From: an uncultured Alphaproteobacteria bacterium
GTDB taxonomy: Bacteria > Pseudomonadota > Alphaproteobacteria > RF32 > CAG-239
Direction of reading: 5' to 3'
NCBI GenBank assembly: GCA_910577205.1
Contig: CAJTMA010000013.1
Span: 1 to 56,487 of the forward strand
DNA: 56,487 nt
Within the stretch, counting starts at the first letter, position 1. Every line of letters begins with the position of its first letter. Under the pieces are notes generated by a model. The model saw only the letters and a program-made list of their open reading frames with translations. It was not told the origin of the DNA and did no database searches. A program made the position numbers and the translations under genes. Shown piece after piece: positions 15,935 through 25,473 of this stretch.

Positions 15935-17317
15935 TTATTTATATCTGTTGTTTAATTCGGGGTAATCATTCTTAATACGCCGTAGCAAATCGTTCAATTT
16001 TAGTTTCAATTTTGCTGACGGATTATTTTTCAAGGCATTTGTGGTCTGTCTTTGGGCGATTTGCGGTTCGCCAATACGCAGCGAATGTTCGGCGGCGGCA
16101 TAATCCGCATATGCCGGTTGGCGGTTAAGGCTGTATGCTTGTGACAATAGTAGCCATCCGGTTGCGGAAGGACGGCGTTGCAGTGACCGGTTAAGCACGG
16201 CAATAATTTCTTTCAGTTCTGTTGGGGAGGGCGTATCGGCTAGAGCCGCTTGTGCCCAGTCAACTTGCAGCAAAGCCGCATTGGGGCGCAACGACAATAC
16301 CTTAGCGTATTCTGCTTTGGCGGCTTTGATTTTTCCCTGTTCCATATAGATTTGCGCCTTAAGCTCATGGAAATACGGATTATTAGGTTCTTTTTGCAGT
16401 AAATTATCTAATAGTTTAATCGCTTGGGTAAATTTAAGCTGCTTAAAATAGGCAATAGCCCTGGCATAATTTGCAGCAGCTGAGGTATCATGCGATGGGT
16501 ACTTCTTAAAGGTCAAAGACGGCTCTGACAAAAAAGCGGTCAACTTTGCTTTGACCCGTTGAAATGCTTCGTTTGATTTAGCCTGAGGCGAATAGGGGGA
16601 TTGACTGGCCGCTTGCTGCAAAAAACGAACCCGTTCACTTGTAACCGGATGTGTTCGGAAATAGTTGCTTTCTTCGATTCCGTTGAGCATATTCTGTTTC
16701 TGAATTTTTTTCATAAAATTCATCAGCCCTTGCGGAGAGATTTGTTCTTTCGATAAAAGCTTGATCGCGGCTTCGTCTGCACTGCGCTCTTCCTCCACGC
16801 GGTAGGCCATATAATTTGACAGCAGCGAACTTTGCGAGCCCATCATGACGGCCATGGCGACATCTCCGCGGCCGCTTGCTGCTGCAGCTGCTCCGGCTAA
16901 TATGACAGAAGCGAGGCTGGCTTCCTGCATTGCTTGGCTTTTTATTTTTTGACGCAGAATATGGCCGCCGGTGATATGCCCGGTTTCATGAGCCAGCACG
17001 CCGCTAATTTGGTCTGAACTATCTGCTTTAATAAGCGTGCCGCTATGCACGAACAAATTATTACCATCACCGACAAAAGCATTTAGGCTGTTATCATTGA
17101 CAATGTAAATTTTGTTGCGGTTAAACGGAACACCGGCTTGTTGAAATAAAGGGCGGATGACGCTTGCCAGATATTGTTCGGTTTCTTCGTCTGAAATAAT
17201 GCTAATCTGAGCAAAGGCATCAAACGGCAAAAAAGCTAATATCAGCATAAAGCTGATGATTAGCCTTAAAAGAATGCGTTGCCTAATATGGCTTAACTTT
17301 TGATAAGTTTTCTCCAC
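15935..17317 (-). CDS. M48 metalloprotease with TPRs, BepA/YfgC-like
   Basis: This 460-residue periplasmic zinc protease has basic N-terminal residues and a hydrophobic signal segment ending near AFA-Q (residue 37). The zinc motif HETGH is at 110-114, with a downstream Glu ligand in RVEEERSADEAA. C-terminal TPR-like helices follow from about residue 280. BepA-type proteins assist outer-membrane protein and LPS-transport assembly and degrade misfolded porins. The start is uncertain: GTG at 17317 overlaps the end of rne by 25 bases, and the nearest ATG (17248) would truncate the signal peptide. It is co-transcribed behind rne. Confidence 0.9.
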   Translation of the reverse strand: MEKTYQKLSHIRQRILLRLIISFMLILAFLPFDAFAQISIISDEETEQYLASVIRPLFQQAGVPFNRNKIYIVNDNSLNAFVGDGNNLFVHSGTLIKADSSDQISGVLAHETGHITGGHILRQKIKSQAMQEASLASVILAGAAAAASGRGDVAMAVMMGSQSSLLSNYMAYRVEEERSADEAAIKLLSKEQISPQGLMNFMKKIQKQNMLNGIEESNYFRTHPVTSERVRFLQQAASQSPYSPQAKSNEAFQRVKAKLTAFLSEPSLTFKKYPSHDTSAAANYARAIAYFKQLKFTQAIKLLDNLLQKEPNNPYFHELKAQIYMEQGKIKAAKAEYAKVLSLRPNAALLQVDWAQAALADTPSPTELKEIIAVLNRSLQRRPSATGWLLLSQAYSLNRQPAYADYAAAEHSLRIGEPQIAQRQTTNALKNNPSAKLKLKLNDLLRRIKNDYPELNNRYK

Positions 17318-19932
17318 CAGGTTGCTTTTCCTTTCGGTTCGGCGTTATCTGCAACAGCATCTGAAGCTGCTGCCGGAGATTTAATATCTTCATGGCTGTT
17401 ATACAAGATAATAGCTTCGCTTTTTTCCTTTTTGGGTTCTGCGTTATCTTGTTCTGCCGCATCGTAACGGCTGGTATCTCTGTTGCGGCGGTTGTTACGG
17501 TCACGGTTACGGTTGCGCCGGTCAAAACGGTTGCGGCGATCGCGCCTCCGTCCAGATGGGCGGTTACCGTTGTCGCGAACCTCGGCTTCTTGTTCAGCTT
17601 CTGTAGAAGCCGCTTCATTTTCACTCGAACCTTGTGCTGTAAGTTCAGCCTCTGTTTTCTCTTCAACAACCTCCTCTTTAACCGTTTCGCGAGCCTTGCG
17701 TTCTTCGCGGCGATTTTGTTCGCGCTGCTTGCGGTTGTTGCGTTCTTTGTTTTCTTCCTTTTCAGCCGTATCTTTAACTTCTTCCTGCGGCTTAGCAGCT
17801 TTAATGCGTTCAATTCTGTAATCAGCAATATTCTTAATAGAATCATCCGCACAGATAACCACATCCATATGGTAACGCTGTTCTAAATCGCTTAAGCATT
17901 TGCGTTTTTGGTTCAACAAATAGATAGCGAATTCACTTGGCAGGAAAAGGTTAATTCTGGAGCAGCGGTTTTTGATGCCTTCTTCCTCAATGCAACGCAA
18001 CGCAAATACAGCGCCGGATTCGATGGTGCGGACAATACCTTTGCCGTGGCAATGCGGGCAAACTTGGTAATTGCTTTCAAAGAATGAAGAATGCATCCGC
18101 TGACGGGAAATCTCCAACAAACCGAAACAGCTCATCTTGGCAATCTGAATCCGGGCGCGGTCTTTTTTCATCGCTTCTTTCATCCGCTTTTCAACAGCCA
18201 GATTATTCTTCGGTTCTTCCATATCAATAAAGTCAACCACGACTAAGCCGGCCAAATTGCGCATCCGTAATTGTTTGGCAATTTCATCAGCGGCTTCCAA
18301 ATTGGTCTTGAGGGCTGTTTCTTCCAAGTCTTTTTCTTTGGTGGCACGCCCGGAGTTAACGTCAATGGAAACTAAAGCCTCTGTCGGATTGATAACCAGA
18401 TAGCCGCCGGATTCTAACTGAACATTGGTGTCATGCAGTTTATCCAGCTGAGATTCAACTTGAAATCTCTGGAACAAAGGCAGTTCGCCGCGTTTGTTTT
18501 CTTTAATCTTTTTCAGATTGTGCGGCGATAATATTTTTACAAATTCGCGGGCTGATTTATAAGCCTGATCGCCATCAACAATAATTTCAGAAATATCTTT
18601 GGTGTACATATCGCGCAAAGCCCGGCGGATAAGATTGCCTTCTTCATGAATTAATGACGGGGCTTTGTTGCTGAGTGCCGCAGTGCGGATTTGATTCCAA
18701 CTGCGGATAAGGTAATTGTAGTCGCGGACAACGTCGGCTTTGGTTTTTTCTTCGCCGGCCGTACGGACAATCATTGACATTTCATTGCTTAACGGCAATT
18801 CTTTAACAATGTTCTTTAAGCGTTTGCGGTCAGAAACATTGGTAATCTTGCGGGAAACACCGCCGCTTTTGATGCGGTTAGGCATCAAAACGCAGTAACG
18901 CCCGGCCAAGGACAAATAAGTCGTCAAAGCTGCGCCTTTATTGCCGCGTTCTTCCTTGACCACCTGAACCAGCAAAATTTGACCTTCTTTAATGACATCC
19001 TGAATTTTGCTGCGGTGAAACAGTTTGCGGATTTTCATCAGTTTGCGCTGAATTTCAAAATCGCACTCGCTGTCATCTTCTATATCTTCATCGTCTTCCG
19101 CAATATCCTCTTCTGCCATATGGTGGTAGGTAGCAGATTTCTGAGGAGCATCAATTTCTTCCGAAATGCTTTCTTCGGCAAGTGTGCTGTCTTCAGCCAT
19201 AACTGTCAGTTTTTCTTCAGCCTGAGCTTCGCTGTTTGCAACTTCTGTTTTAACTTCGTCTTTAACGTCATCCTTAGGGGAAGCTTGCGCCTTGCGGGCT
19301 CTCTTCTTGAGGATTCTTTTTTTGCGGGGATGCTTATGGTCTTCGAGGGCTTCTTCGCTGCTTTCAGCGTTTTGCTCCGGTTCTCTTTGTTCTGCAGCTT
19401 CTGTTTCTGTCGTTGCAACAACTTCCATGCTTGCCGAAGCTTCTTCCTGAGACGGAGCAATAACGCCCTCTGCCGGGGTGGATTCTTCTGCAGCTTTTGC
19501 TTCCTCAGCGGCTTTGGCTTCCGCTTCGGCTGCTTCACGGGCTTTTCGTTCTTCCTCCCGGGCAGCATATTGGGCTGCTTTTTCGGCGCGGTGGCGTTCG
19601 CGTTCGGCCTCGCGCTCTTTAATCATCTGTTTCTTGGCTTCAATAATGTCATCAACTTCTTTGTCAATGGCGGCCAGTTCTTCTTCCGAAACATGATAAT
19701 AATCGGGGTGGATTTCGCCAAAGGCCAAGAAGCCGTGTTTGTTCCCGCCGTAATCGACAAAGGCCGCCTGCAATGACGGTTCAACACGCATAACTTTGGC
19801 TAAATAAATATTGCCTTTAATTTGTTTGCGGTTTGCAGATTCGAATTCAACGTCTTCAACTTTATTTCCGTTGACGATGACAACGCGTGTTTCTTCGGGG
19901 CGGGTGTCATCAATTAACATTCTCTTAGTCAT
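17293..19932 (-). CDS. rne: Ribonuclease E
   Basis: This 879-residue essential endoribonuclease handles mRNA decay and rRNA/tRNA processing. The S1 domain begins at residues 35-78 (IYLAKVMRV, AFVDYGG) and is interrupted by about 230 residues of Glu/Lys/Ala-rich, low-complexity sequence, resuming at GQILLVQVVKEERGNKGA. This split S1 is usual in alphaproteobacteria. The catalytic region has SIDVNSGR and VVDFIDM (metal-binding Asp), and the Zn-link is CPHCHGKG. The C-terminal tail is Arg/Asn/Glu-rich, the likely degradosome scaffold. I set the start at 19932 (MTKRMLIDD); an upstream in-frame start at 20001 lies within the leader. Confidence 0.96.
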   Translation of the reverse strand: MTKRMLIDDTRPEETRVVIVNGNKVEDVEFESANRKQIKGNIYLAKVMRVEPSLQAAFVDYGGNKHGFLAFGEIHPDYYHVSEEELAAIDKEVDDIIEAKKQMIKEREAERERHRAEKAAQYAAREEERKAREAAEAEAKAAEEAKAAEESTPAEGVIAPSQEEASASMEVVATTETEAAEQREPEQNAESSEEALEDHKHPRKKRILKKRARKAQASPKDDVKDEVKTEVANSEAQAEEKLTVMAEDSTLAEESISEEIDAPQKSATYHHMAEEDIAEDDEDIEDDSECDFEIQRKLMKIRKLFHRSKIQDVIKEGQILLVQVVKEERGNKGAALTTYLSLAGRYCVLMPNRIKSGGVSRKITNVSDRKRLKNIVKELPLSNEMSMIVRTAGEEKTKADVVRDYNYLIRSWNQIRTAALSNKAPSLIHEEGNLIRRALRDMYTKDISEIIVDGDQAYKSAREFVKILSPHNLKKIKENKRGELPLFQRFQVESQLDKLHDTNVQLESGGYLVINPTEALVSIDVNSGRATKEKDLEETALKTNLEAADEIAKQLRMRNLAGLVVVDFIDMEEPKNNLAVEKRMKEAMKKDRARIQIAKMSCFGLLEISRQRMHSSFFESNYQVCPHCHGKGIVRTIESGAVFALRCIEEEGIKNRCSRINLFLPSEFAIYLLNQKRKCLSDLEQRYHMDVVICADDSIKNIADYRIERIKAAKPQEEVKDTAEKEENKERNNRKQREQNRREERKARETVKEEVVEEKTEAELTAQGSSENEAASTEAEQEAEVRDNGNRPSGRRRDRRNRFDRRNRNRDRNNRRNRDTSRYDAAEQDNAEPKKEKSEAIILYNSHEDIKSPAAASDAVADNAEPKGKATWWRKLIKS

Positions 19933-20340
19933 AAATATAATTCTCCGTTCAGCACAGGCAAAACCTGTGGCTCTATTGTCACGATGCTGGAGAGGAATCA
20001 ACGAAAGCTATATGTTTCTAAGCACTTAATCTGCCTGTGCAGGCGATGCGCACTCTTTTATCCGTTAGTCTTCAGGCCTGCTAGCTGTTGGCCTTACTCA
20101 ATATATAAAATCTCTCTTTGTGTCCCCGGCGCTTAGTTAGTTTGTTATTATTCCGGCCAAGGACGTGAAACCGTCCAGTAAAAATCTTTTTTAACCAGTG
20201 TATGCACGCCTTTCGCTATGAACAGGCTGCGGTGCCTGACAAAACAAACCTTGCATTATTTGCGTATTCATTGTAAGTAAGGGCTTGTTTCCGGCACATG
20301 AACAACACATGGTTGAACCAAGAATATACGATTTGATTTA
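19933..20340 (-). promoter_or_regulatory. rne: Long structured leader upstream of rne
   Basis: About 400 bases upstream of rne contain no gene but several clear hairpins. These are GCACAGG/CCTGTGG-type at 19951-19971, AGGCC/GGCCT near 20074-20095, GGACG/CGTCC at 20161-20176 and CAGGC/GCCTG at 20223-20238. RNase E messages in other bacteria carry long structured 5' leaders that RNase E itself cleaves for autoregulation. The same role here is inference. The transcription start is not identified; 20340-20460 is AT-rich and probably holds the rne promoter. Confidence 0.6.
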
Positions 20341-20458
20341 AAACACAATATTATTTTTATTATCTGCAAAAATTTTTTGCCCGGCAGAACGTTTACAGTC
20401 AAAAGTTTAGCTTGCGTAATGCATAATTTTGTGTTTTTAACCTATTAGTAAGAAGTCT

Positions 20459-20487
20459 TTGCCTATAATATATTTCAATATTATACA
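20459..20487 (+). promoter_or_regulatory. Candidate amiC promoter
   Basis: TTGCCT (20459-20464), 17 bases, TATACA (20482-20487). It would give a very short leader before the ATG at 20505. A TATAAT at 20464-20469 is also present but lacks a well-placed -35. Confidence 0.35.
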
Positions 20488-20504
20488 ATTTAGCGGATTA
20501 ATTT

Positions 20505-21764
20505 ATGCGAAACCTTTGGCGGCAAATGATAAGCATTTTTCAAAAGGCGGCGCGGCGCAGCTTGGTGGCTGTTGTCGTGTGTTTTTGTATGCTTGCCGTG
20601 CCTGCACAGGCGCGGGCTGCCGGTATCTCCGCCATGCGTATCGGGCAGGGTGTGGGCAGTGTCCGTATTGTGTTCGATGCTGATCGTAAATTTGATTACA
20701 AGGTTTTTCTGCTGAGTGAACCGCGCCGGTTGGTAGTGGATGTTTTTAATGTGCCGGTATCTTCAAAGATTGAAAAAACGGCAGATAAAAATAACCTGGT
20801 TTCCAAAACCCGGCTGGGAAATACCGGGGTAAACGGAAAAAGAATTGTGTTCGATTTGCAGAAGCCTGCGATTGTCAAAAAAGCTTTTATGCTGGCGCCG
20901 CAAAGTAATTTCGGCTGGCGTTTTGTGGTGGATGTCGCTATTGCCTCCGAGCGGGAATTCGCCTCAAAAATTGGCAATAAATATGCCCTGAGCAATGATA
21001 ATTCTTTTGCCGGAAGTTATTCTTCCTCCTCCGCATCAACTAAAACCTCATCCAAAGCTGTTACCAATAACCGCAAGAAAATCGTTGTTCTTGATCCGGG
21101 GCATGGCGGCAAAGATCCGGGGGCAATCGGCTATTCCGGAGTTTATGAGAAAAATATTACGCTGGCTATGGCTAAAGAGCTGAAAATCATTCTTGAAAAA
21201 GAAGGCTTTAAAGTTCATTTGACCCGGAGCACAGATATTTTTATTCCTCTGCGAGACAGGGTGAAAATTGCTCGTAAATACAATGCGGATTTATTTATGT
21301 CAATTCATGCCGATAGCGCTGTTAATCGCAGTGCGACCGGCTTGTCAGTGTATACTTTGTCTGAAACTGCATCCGACAAAGAAGCGGCAGCTTTGGCTGA
21401 ACGTGAAAATAAGGCGGATGTTGTGGCTGGGCTGAATCTGCTGGAGCATTCAAAAGAAGTTTCGGATATTTTAATCAATCTGGCGCAACGTGAAACGATG
21501 AACCGCTCATCGGAATTTGCATCCTTTATGGTGCAGGAAATGCGCAAGTCTGTTAAGCTCCGGGATAATACGCACCGTTTTGCGGGCTTTGCCGTCCTTA
21601 AAGCGCCGGATGTTCCTTCTGTATTGCTGGAGCTGGGCTATCTGTCAAACCGGACTGAAGAGCGCTTGCTGAAGCAAAAGGATTACCGCCGCAAGCTGGC
21701 TGTTTCGGCGAGTAAAGCTGTCGAAAAATATTTTGACAATATGCAGCACGCCTCAGTCTTTTAA
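20505..21764 (+). CDS. amiC: N-acetylmuramoyl-L-alanine amidase, AmiC-like
   Basis: This 419-residue periplasmic zinc amidase cleaves the bond between MurNAc and L-Ala in peptidoglycan at the septum. A long N terminus with a hydrophobic export segment (VVVCFCMLAVPAQA) is followed by an AMIN-type localisation domain (about 40-150) and an Amidase_3 domain (about 188-415). The zinc/catalytic motifs are VLDPGHGGKDPGAIG, E in YEKNITL, SIHADSA and LLELGYLSN. It precedes mrcA, a peptidoglycan synthase, which fits a cell-wall cluster. Confidence 0.95.
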   Translation: MRNLWRQMISIFQKAARRSLVAVVVCFCMLAVPAQARAAGISAMRIGQGVGSVRIVFDADRKFDYKVFLLSEPRRLVVDVFNVPVSSKIEKTADKNNLVSKTRLGNTGVNGKRIVFDLQKPAIVKKAFMLAPQSNFGWRFVVDVAIASEREFASKIGNKYALSNDNSFAGSYSSSSASTKTSSKAVTNNRKKIVVLDPGHGGKDPGAIGYSGVYEKNITLAMAKELKIILEKEGFKVHLTRSTDIFIPLRDRVKIARKYNADLFMSIHADSAVNRSATGLSVYTLSETASDKEAAALAERENKADVVAGLNLLEHSKEVSDILINLAQRETMNRSSEFASFMVQEMRKSVKLRDNTHRFAGFAVLKAPDVPSVLLELGYLSNRTEERLLKQKDYRRKLAVSASKAVEKYFDNMQHASVF

Positions 21765-21899
21765 CAAACCGTCAGGGCAGAGAAACGTTTTTTTCGTGGA
21801 AAATTAAGCTGAAAAACGCTATTTTTCTTTTGCTTTTTTAAGAAATTGTAATAGATTGAAACCAATATTTTAAAGTTCTTTATTTTAGTGGAATAGCAG

Positions 21900-24362
21900 A
21901 TGTTCAAAACCCTTTCGTCCTTGCTTAGTACGTTTTTCTTTTTTGCGGTCATTGCCGTTGTGGTTATCATAACCTCCTTGTGGCAGTATGCCGGCGAGTT
22001 GCCGGACTACCATCAGTTGGAAAAATACGAGCCGGCCGTAACCACCAGGCTTTTTGCCGGCGATGGGCAGCTGCTGATGGAATATGCTGCCGAAAAGAGA
22101 ATTTTCGTGCCGGTTGATAAAATTCCGGATCGGGTAAAAAATGCTTTCATCGCCGCCGAAGATAAAAAGTTTTATTCTCACGCGGGAATTGATTTTGTCG
22201 GGATTATCCGCGCTATTCTGGGTAACTTGAAAAACATCGGAAGCGGTCGCCGTCCGGCAGGAGCGTCGACCATCACCCAGCAGGTTGCAAAGAACTTCCT
22301 TTTAAGCTCGGAACTTTCCTATGTGCGTAAAATTAAAGAAGCTATTCTGGCGACCCGCATGGAGCAGGCTTTTACCAAAGATCATATTCTTGAACTTTAT
22401 CTGAATGAAATCTATCTCGGCAACCGTTCTTATGGCGTGGCGGCTGCGGCGTTGAACTATTTTGGTAAACCGCTGAATGAGCTGACACTGGAAGAAACGG
22501 CTTACCTGGCAGCTTTGCCTAAAGGGCCTAACAATTATAACCCCAAAACCAAATATGAGGCTGCTGTCGGCCGCCGCAACTGGGTGATTGACCGTATGGT
22601 TGAAGACGAATATGTCACTCCAGACGAAGCGGAAGCCGCCAAACAAAAGCCTTTGACAACAGTCGAACGTAATGCCGGTTTTGTAAAAAATGCCCAATAT
22701 TTCAGTGAGGAAGTCCGGCGCGAAATCAGTGCCAAATTTGGAGCGGATGCGCTGTATGAAGGCGGTTTGATTGTCCGGACAACGCTTGATCCGAAATTGC
22801 AGGAAATCGCTACCCGGGTTTTTCATCAGGAGCTGAAAAACTATGATTTGCGTCATGGCTGGCGCGGTGCTCTCGGTAATATTCCGCTGACAGATGCTTA
22901 TAAGGATGAGCTGAAAAATGCAAAAGTTCCTGCCGGAGCAGAACCCGAATGGAAAAAGGCTGTTGTGTTGAAAGTGAAAGCCGATGAAGCCGTGATTGAA
23001 ACCGAAGATGGCAGCCAGGGGATTATTCCTTTATCTTTGCTGTCTTGGGCAAGAAAATCTTTAAACAAACAGGATGTTGGCGCTGCGCCGCGCGCTGTGA
23101 CGGAAGTACTTAACGAAGGGGATATTATTTTTGCCGAACCGGCATCCGAAAAAGACAAAACTTCAAAAAAACTGGCAGATAATGCTTATCAGCTGCGCCA
23201 GTTGCCGAATGTTGAAGGGGCGCTGATTGTCATGGATCCGCACACCGGAAAAGTCCTGGCTGTTGTCGGCGGCTACTCTTTTGCCAAATCGCAGTTTAAC
23301 CGCGCTACTCAGGCTTATCGCCAAACGGGGTCTTCGTTTAAGCCCTTTGTATACCTGACAGCCTTGGAAAACGGTTACTCCCCGACAGATTTAATTCTGG
23401 ATGCGCCTTTTGTCCTTGATCAGGGAGCTGGCCAAAAACGCTGGAAGCCGGAAAACTATTCCAAGAAATTTTATGGGCTGATGACTTTGCGCGAAGGTAT
23501 TGAAAAATCGCGCAACCTGATGACTGTGCGTTTGGCGCAGGATATCGGGATGGACAAGGTTTCGGAAATGTCCCGCCGTATCGGGGTTAATAAAAATCTG
23601 CCCAAGCTGCTTTCCATGTCTTTAGGGGCGGGAGATACCCGGCTGATAGATATGGCCAGCGCCTATTCGGTGTTGGTTAACGGCGGGAAGAAAGTTGAAC
23701 CGTATTTTATTGAAAGAATACAGGATCGCAATGGTAAAACTATTTATAAGCGCGACCATCGCGAGTGTGTCGATTGTAATGCGGACAAATGGGATAACCA
23801 GAATATTCCGCAGCTTTCCGATACGCGAGAGCAGATTGTCGATCCGTTGTCAGCTTATCAGATGACATCTATTCTTGAAGGTGTCGCCCAACGCGGAACG
23901 GGTGCGCGCCTGCGCTGGCTGAAGCGCCATTTGGCCGGCAAAACCGGAACAACTAATGATAATAAAGATTCTTGGTTTATGGGCTTTTCGCCGGACTTGG
24001 TGGTCGGAACTTATGTCGGTTTTGATGAACCGCGCACGCTTGGCCGCCGCGAAACGGGAGCTTCTGCCGCACTGCCGATTTTCTATAGCTTCATGGAAGA
24101 AGCCCTCAAAAATCAACCGGATATTCCATTCCGTATCCCCAAGGGAATTAAATTGGTGCGGATTAATAATAAAACCGGGAAGGCTGCTACGCCGTCAGAT
24201 ACTTCTGTTATTTTTGAAGCTTTGAAACCTGATTTTGATTTTAATAAGAACAAACAGCGGGTTATCGGGGAAGAAAGCAAGCCAGCCCACTCTCTGGAAG
24301 ATACCGCTAAAGTATTCGGAGTTGATGAAGGCAATGACTTCCAGCTCGGAACAGAATATTAA
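21900..24362 (+). CDS. mrcA: Penicillin-binding protein 1A, bifunctional
   Basis: This 820-residue class A PBP has one N-terminal membrane segment (residues 9-28). The GT51 transglycosylase domain has EDKKFYSHAGID and STITQQVAKN. An OB-like insertion at about 330-410 carries many Lys/Glu. The transpeptidase domain has the active-site SxxK in TGSSFKPF and KTGTTNDNKD. It polymerises and cross-links peptidoglycan. prfB starts 9 bases after its stop, so prfB and the genes behind it are probably on the same message. Confidence 0.97.
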   Translation: MFKTLSSLLSTFFFFAVIAVVVIITSLWQYAGELPDYHQLEKYEPAVTTRLFAGDGQLLMEYAAEKRIFVPVDKIPDRVKNAFIAAEDKKFYSHAGIDFVGIIRAILGNLKNIGSGRRPAGASTITQQVAKNFLLSSELSYVRKIKEAILATRMEQAFTKDHILELYLNEIYLGNRSYGVAAAALNYFGKPLNELTLEETAYLAALPKGPNNYNPKTKYEAAVGRRNWVIDRMVEDEYVTPDEAEAAKQKPLTTVERNAGFVKNAQYFSEEVRREISAKFGADALYEGGLIVRTTLDPKLQEIATRVFHQELKNYDLRHGWRGALGNIPLTDAYKDELKNAKVPAGAEPEWKKAVVLKVKADEAVIETEDGSQGIIPLSLLSWARKSLNKQDVGAAPRAVTEVLNEGDIIFAEPASEKDKTSKKLADNAYQLRQLPNVEGALIVMDPHTGKVLAVVGGYSFAKSQFNRATQAYRQTGSSFKPFVYLTALENGYSPTDLILDAPFVLDQGAGQKRWKPENYSKKFYGLMTLREGIEKSRNLMTVRLAQDIGMDKVSEMSRRIGVNKNLPKLLSMSLGAGDTRLIDMASAYSVLVNGGKKVEPYFIERIQDRNGKTIYKRDHRECVDCNADKWDNQNIPQLSDTREQIVDPLSAYQMTSILEGVAQRGTGARLRWLKRHLAGKTGTTNDNKDSWFMGFSPDLVVGTYVGFDEPRTLGRRETGASAALPIFYSFMEEALKNQPDIPFRIPKGIKLVRINNKTGKAATPSDTSVIFEALKPDFDFNKNKQRVIGEESKPAHSLEDTAKVFGVDEGNDFQLGTEY

Positions 24363-24371
24363 GGAGAAGCC

Positions 24372-25473
24372 ATGCGTGCCGAATTAGTCGAACTTGTCGA
24401 TGAGATTAAGCAGTCCCTTGCACTGCTGAGGAGGTCTCTTTGACTATGATAATGCTCTTATCCGTCTGGATGAATTGACAGCGCTGAGTGCTGATCCCAA
24501 TCTGTGGAATGATGCCGCCCAAGCTCAAAAGCTGATGACGGAAAAAAATACCTTGGAAACAAACTTGCATAATTTTCAGGAAATGCAGGCTTCTTTGGAT
24601 GATTTGGCCGGCTTGGCAGAAATGGCAGAAGAAGAAAAAGACGAAGCGGTTGTGGCTGAATGTCTGGAACAATTATCCAACCTCCAAGAGCAAACCAAAC
24701 GCGGAGAATTGGAGGCTTTGCTGTCTGGCGAAGTTGATGCCAACGACGCATTTATCGAAGTTCACTCCGGCAGCGGCGGAACAGAAGCGCAGGACTGGGC
24801 CGAAATGCTGCTCAGAATGTATACGCGCTGGGCGGAAAGTCATCAGTATAAGGTAGAATACGTTGAAGAAACGGAAGGCGATGTCGCCGGATTGAAATCA
24901 GCCACAGTCAAGATCTGCGGGCATAATGCTTACGGCTGGCTTAAGTCGGAAAGCGGAGTGCATCGCCTGGTGCGGATTTCGCCGTTTGACAGTAACGCGC
25001 GGCGGCATACCAGCTTTGCTTCCGTTTGGGTTTATCCGGTAATTGATGATGAAATTAACATTGAAATTAATGAGGCTGATTGCCGTATTGATACCTACCG
25101 GGCTTCCGGGGCAGGCGGGCAGCACATTAATAAAACCGATTCGGCGGTGCGCATAACTCACTTGCCGACCGGAATTGTCGTTTCCTGCCAGACCCAACGT
25201 TCGCAATTCCAAAACCGGGATGCCGCATGGAAAATGCTGAAAGCCCGCCTTTATGATATCGAACTGCAAAAGCGTGAAGCCGAAGCTCAGGGAATACGCG
25301 ATTCGCAAGGTGATAACGGCTGGGGAAACCAGATTCGTTCTTATGTCTTGCAGCCATACAAAATGGTAAAAGATTTGCGGACGGAGGCTGAAACTTCGGA
25401 TACCAAAGCCGTGCTTGACGGCGATATTGATTTGTTTTTATCTGCTGCATTAGCCGGAAAAGTGGGTGCGTAA
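24372..25473 (+). CDS. prfB: Peptide chain release factor 2 (needs +1 frameshift)
   Basis: RF2 recognises UGA and UAA stop codons and triggers peptide release. Translation starts at 24372 (AAGGAGAAGCC before the ATG), runs 23 codons to an in-frame TGA at 24441-24443, shifts +1 at CTT and continues from 24442 to 25473, giving about 366 residues. The tripeptide anticodon SPF is in ISPFDSNARR, and the catalytic GGQ is in GAGGQHINKTDS. Without the frameshift the visible frame would lack the first helices. ATG of the next gene overlaps its stop (TAATG). Confidence 0.97.
24429..24444 (+). promoter_or_regulatory. prfB: Programmed +1 frameshift site of prfB
   Basis: AGGAGG (internal Shine-Dalgarno) sits 3 bases before the slippery CTT and TGA is followed by C, the standard RF2 autoregulatory site. 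Low RF2 lets the ribosome slip on CTT and read through. Confidence 0.95.

Noticed and set aside
17283..17864. Overlapping Arg/Lys-rich minus-strand frame at the rne 3' end
   Set aside because: It is another frame of the repetitive Arg-rich RNase E tail.
18979..19776. Open frame on plus strand within rne
   Set aside because: Shadow of the low-complexity Glu/Lys/Ala insertion of RNase E read backwards, giving Phe/Cys-rich nonsense.
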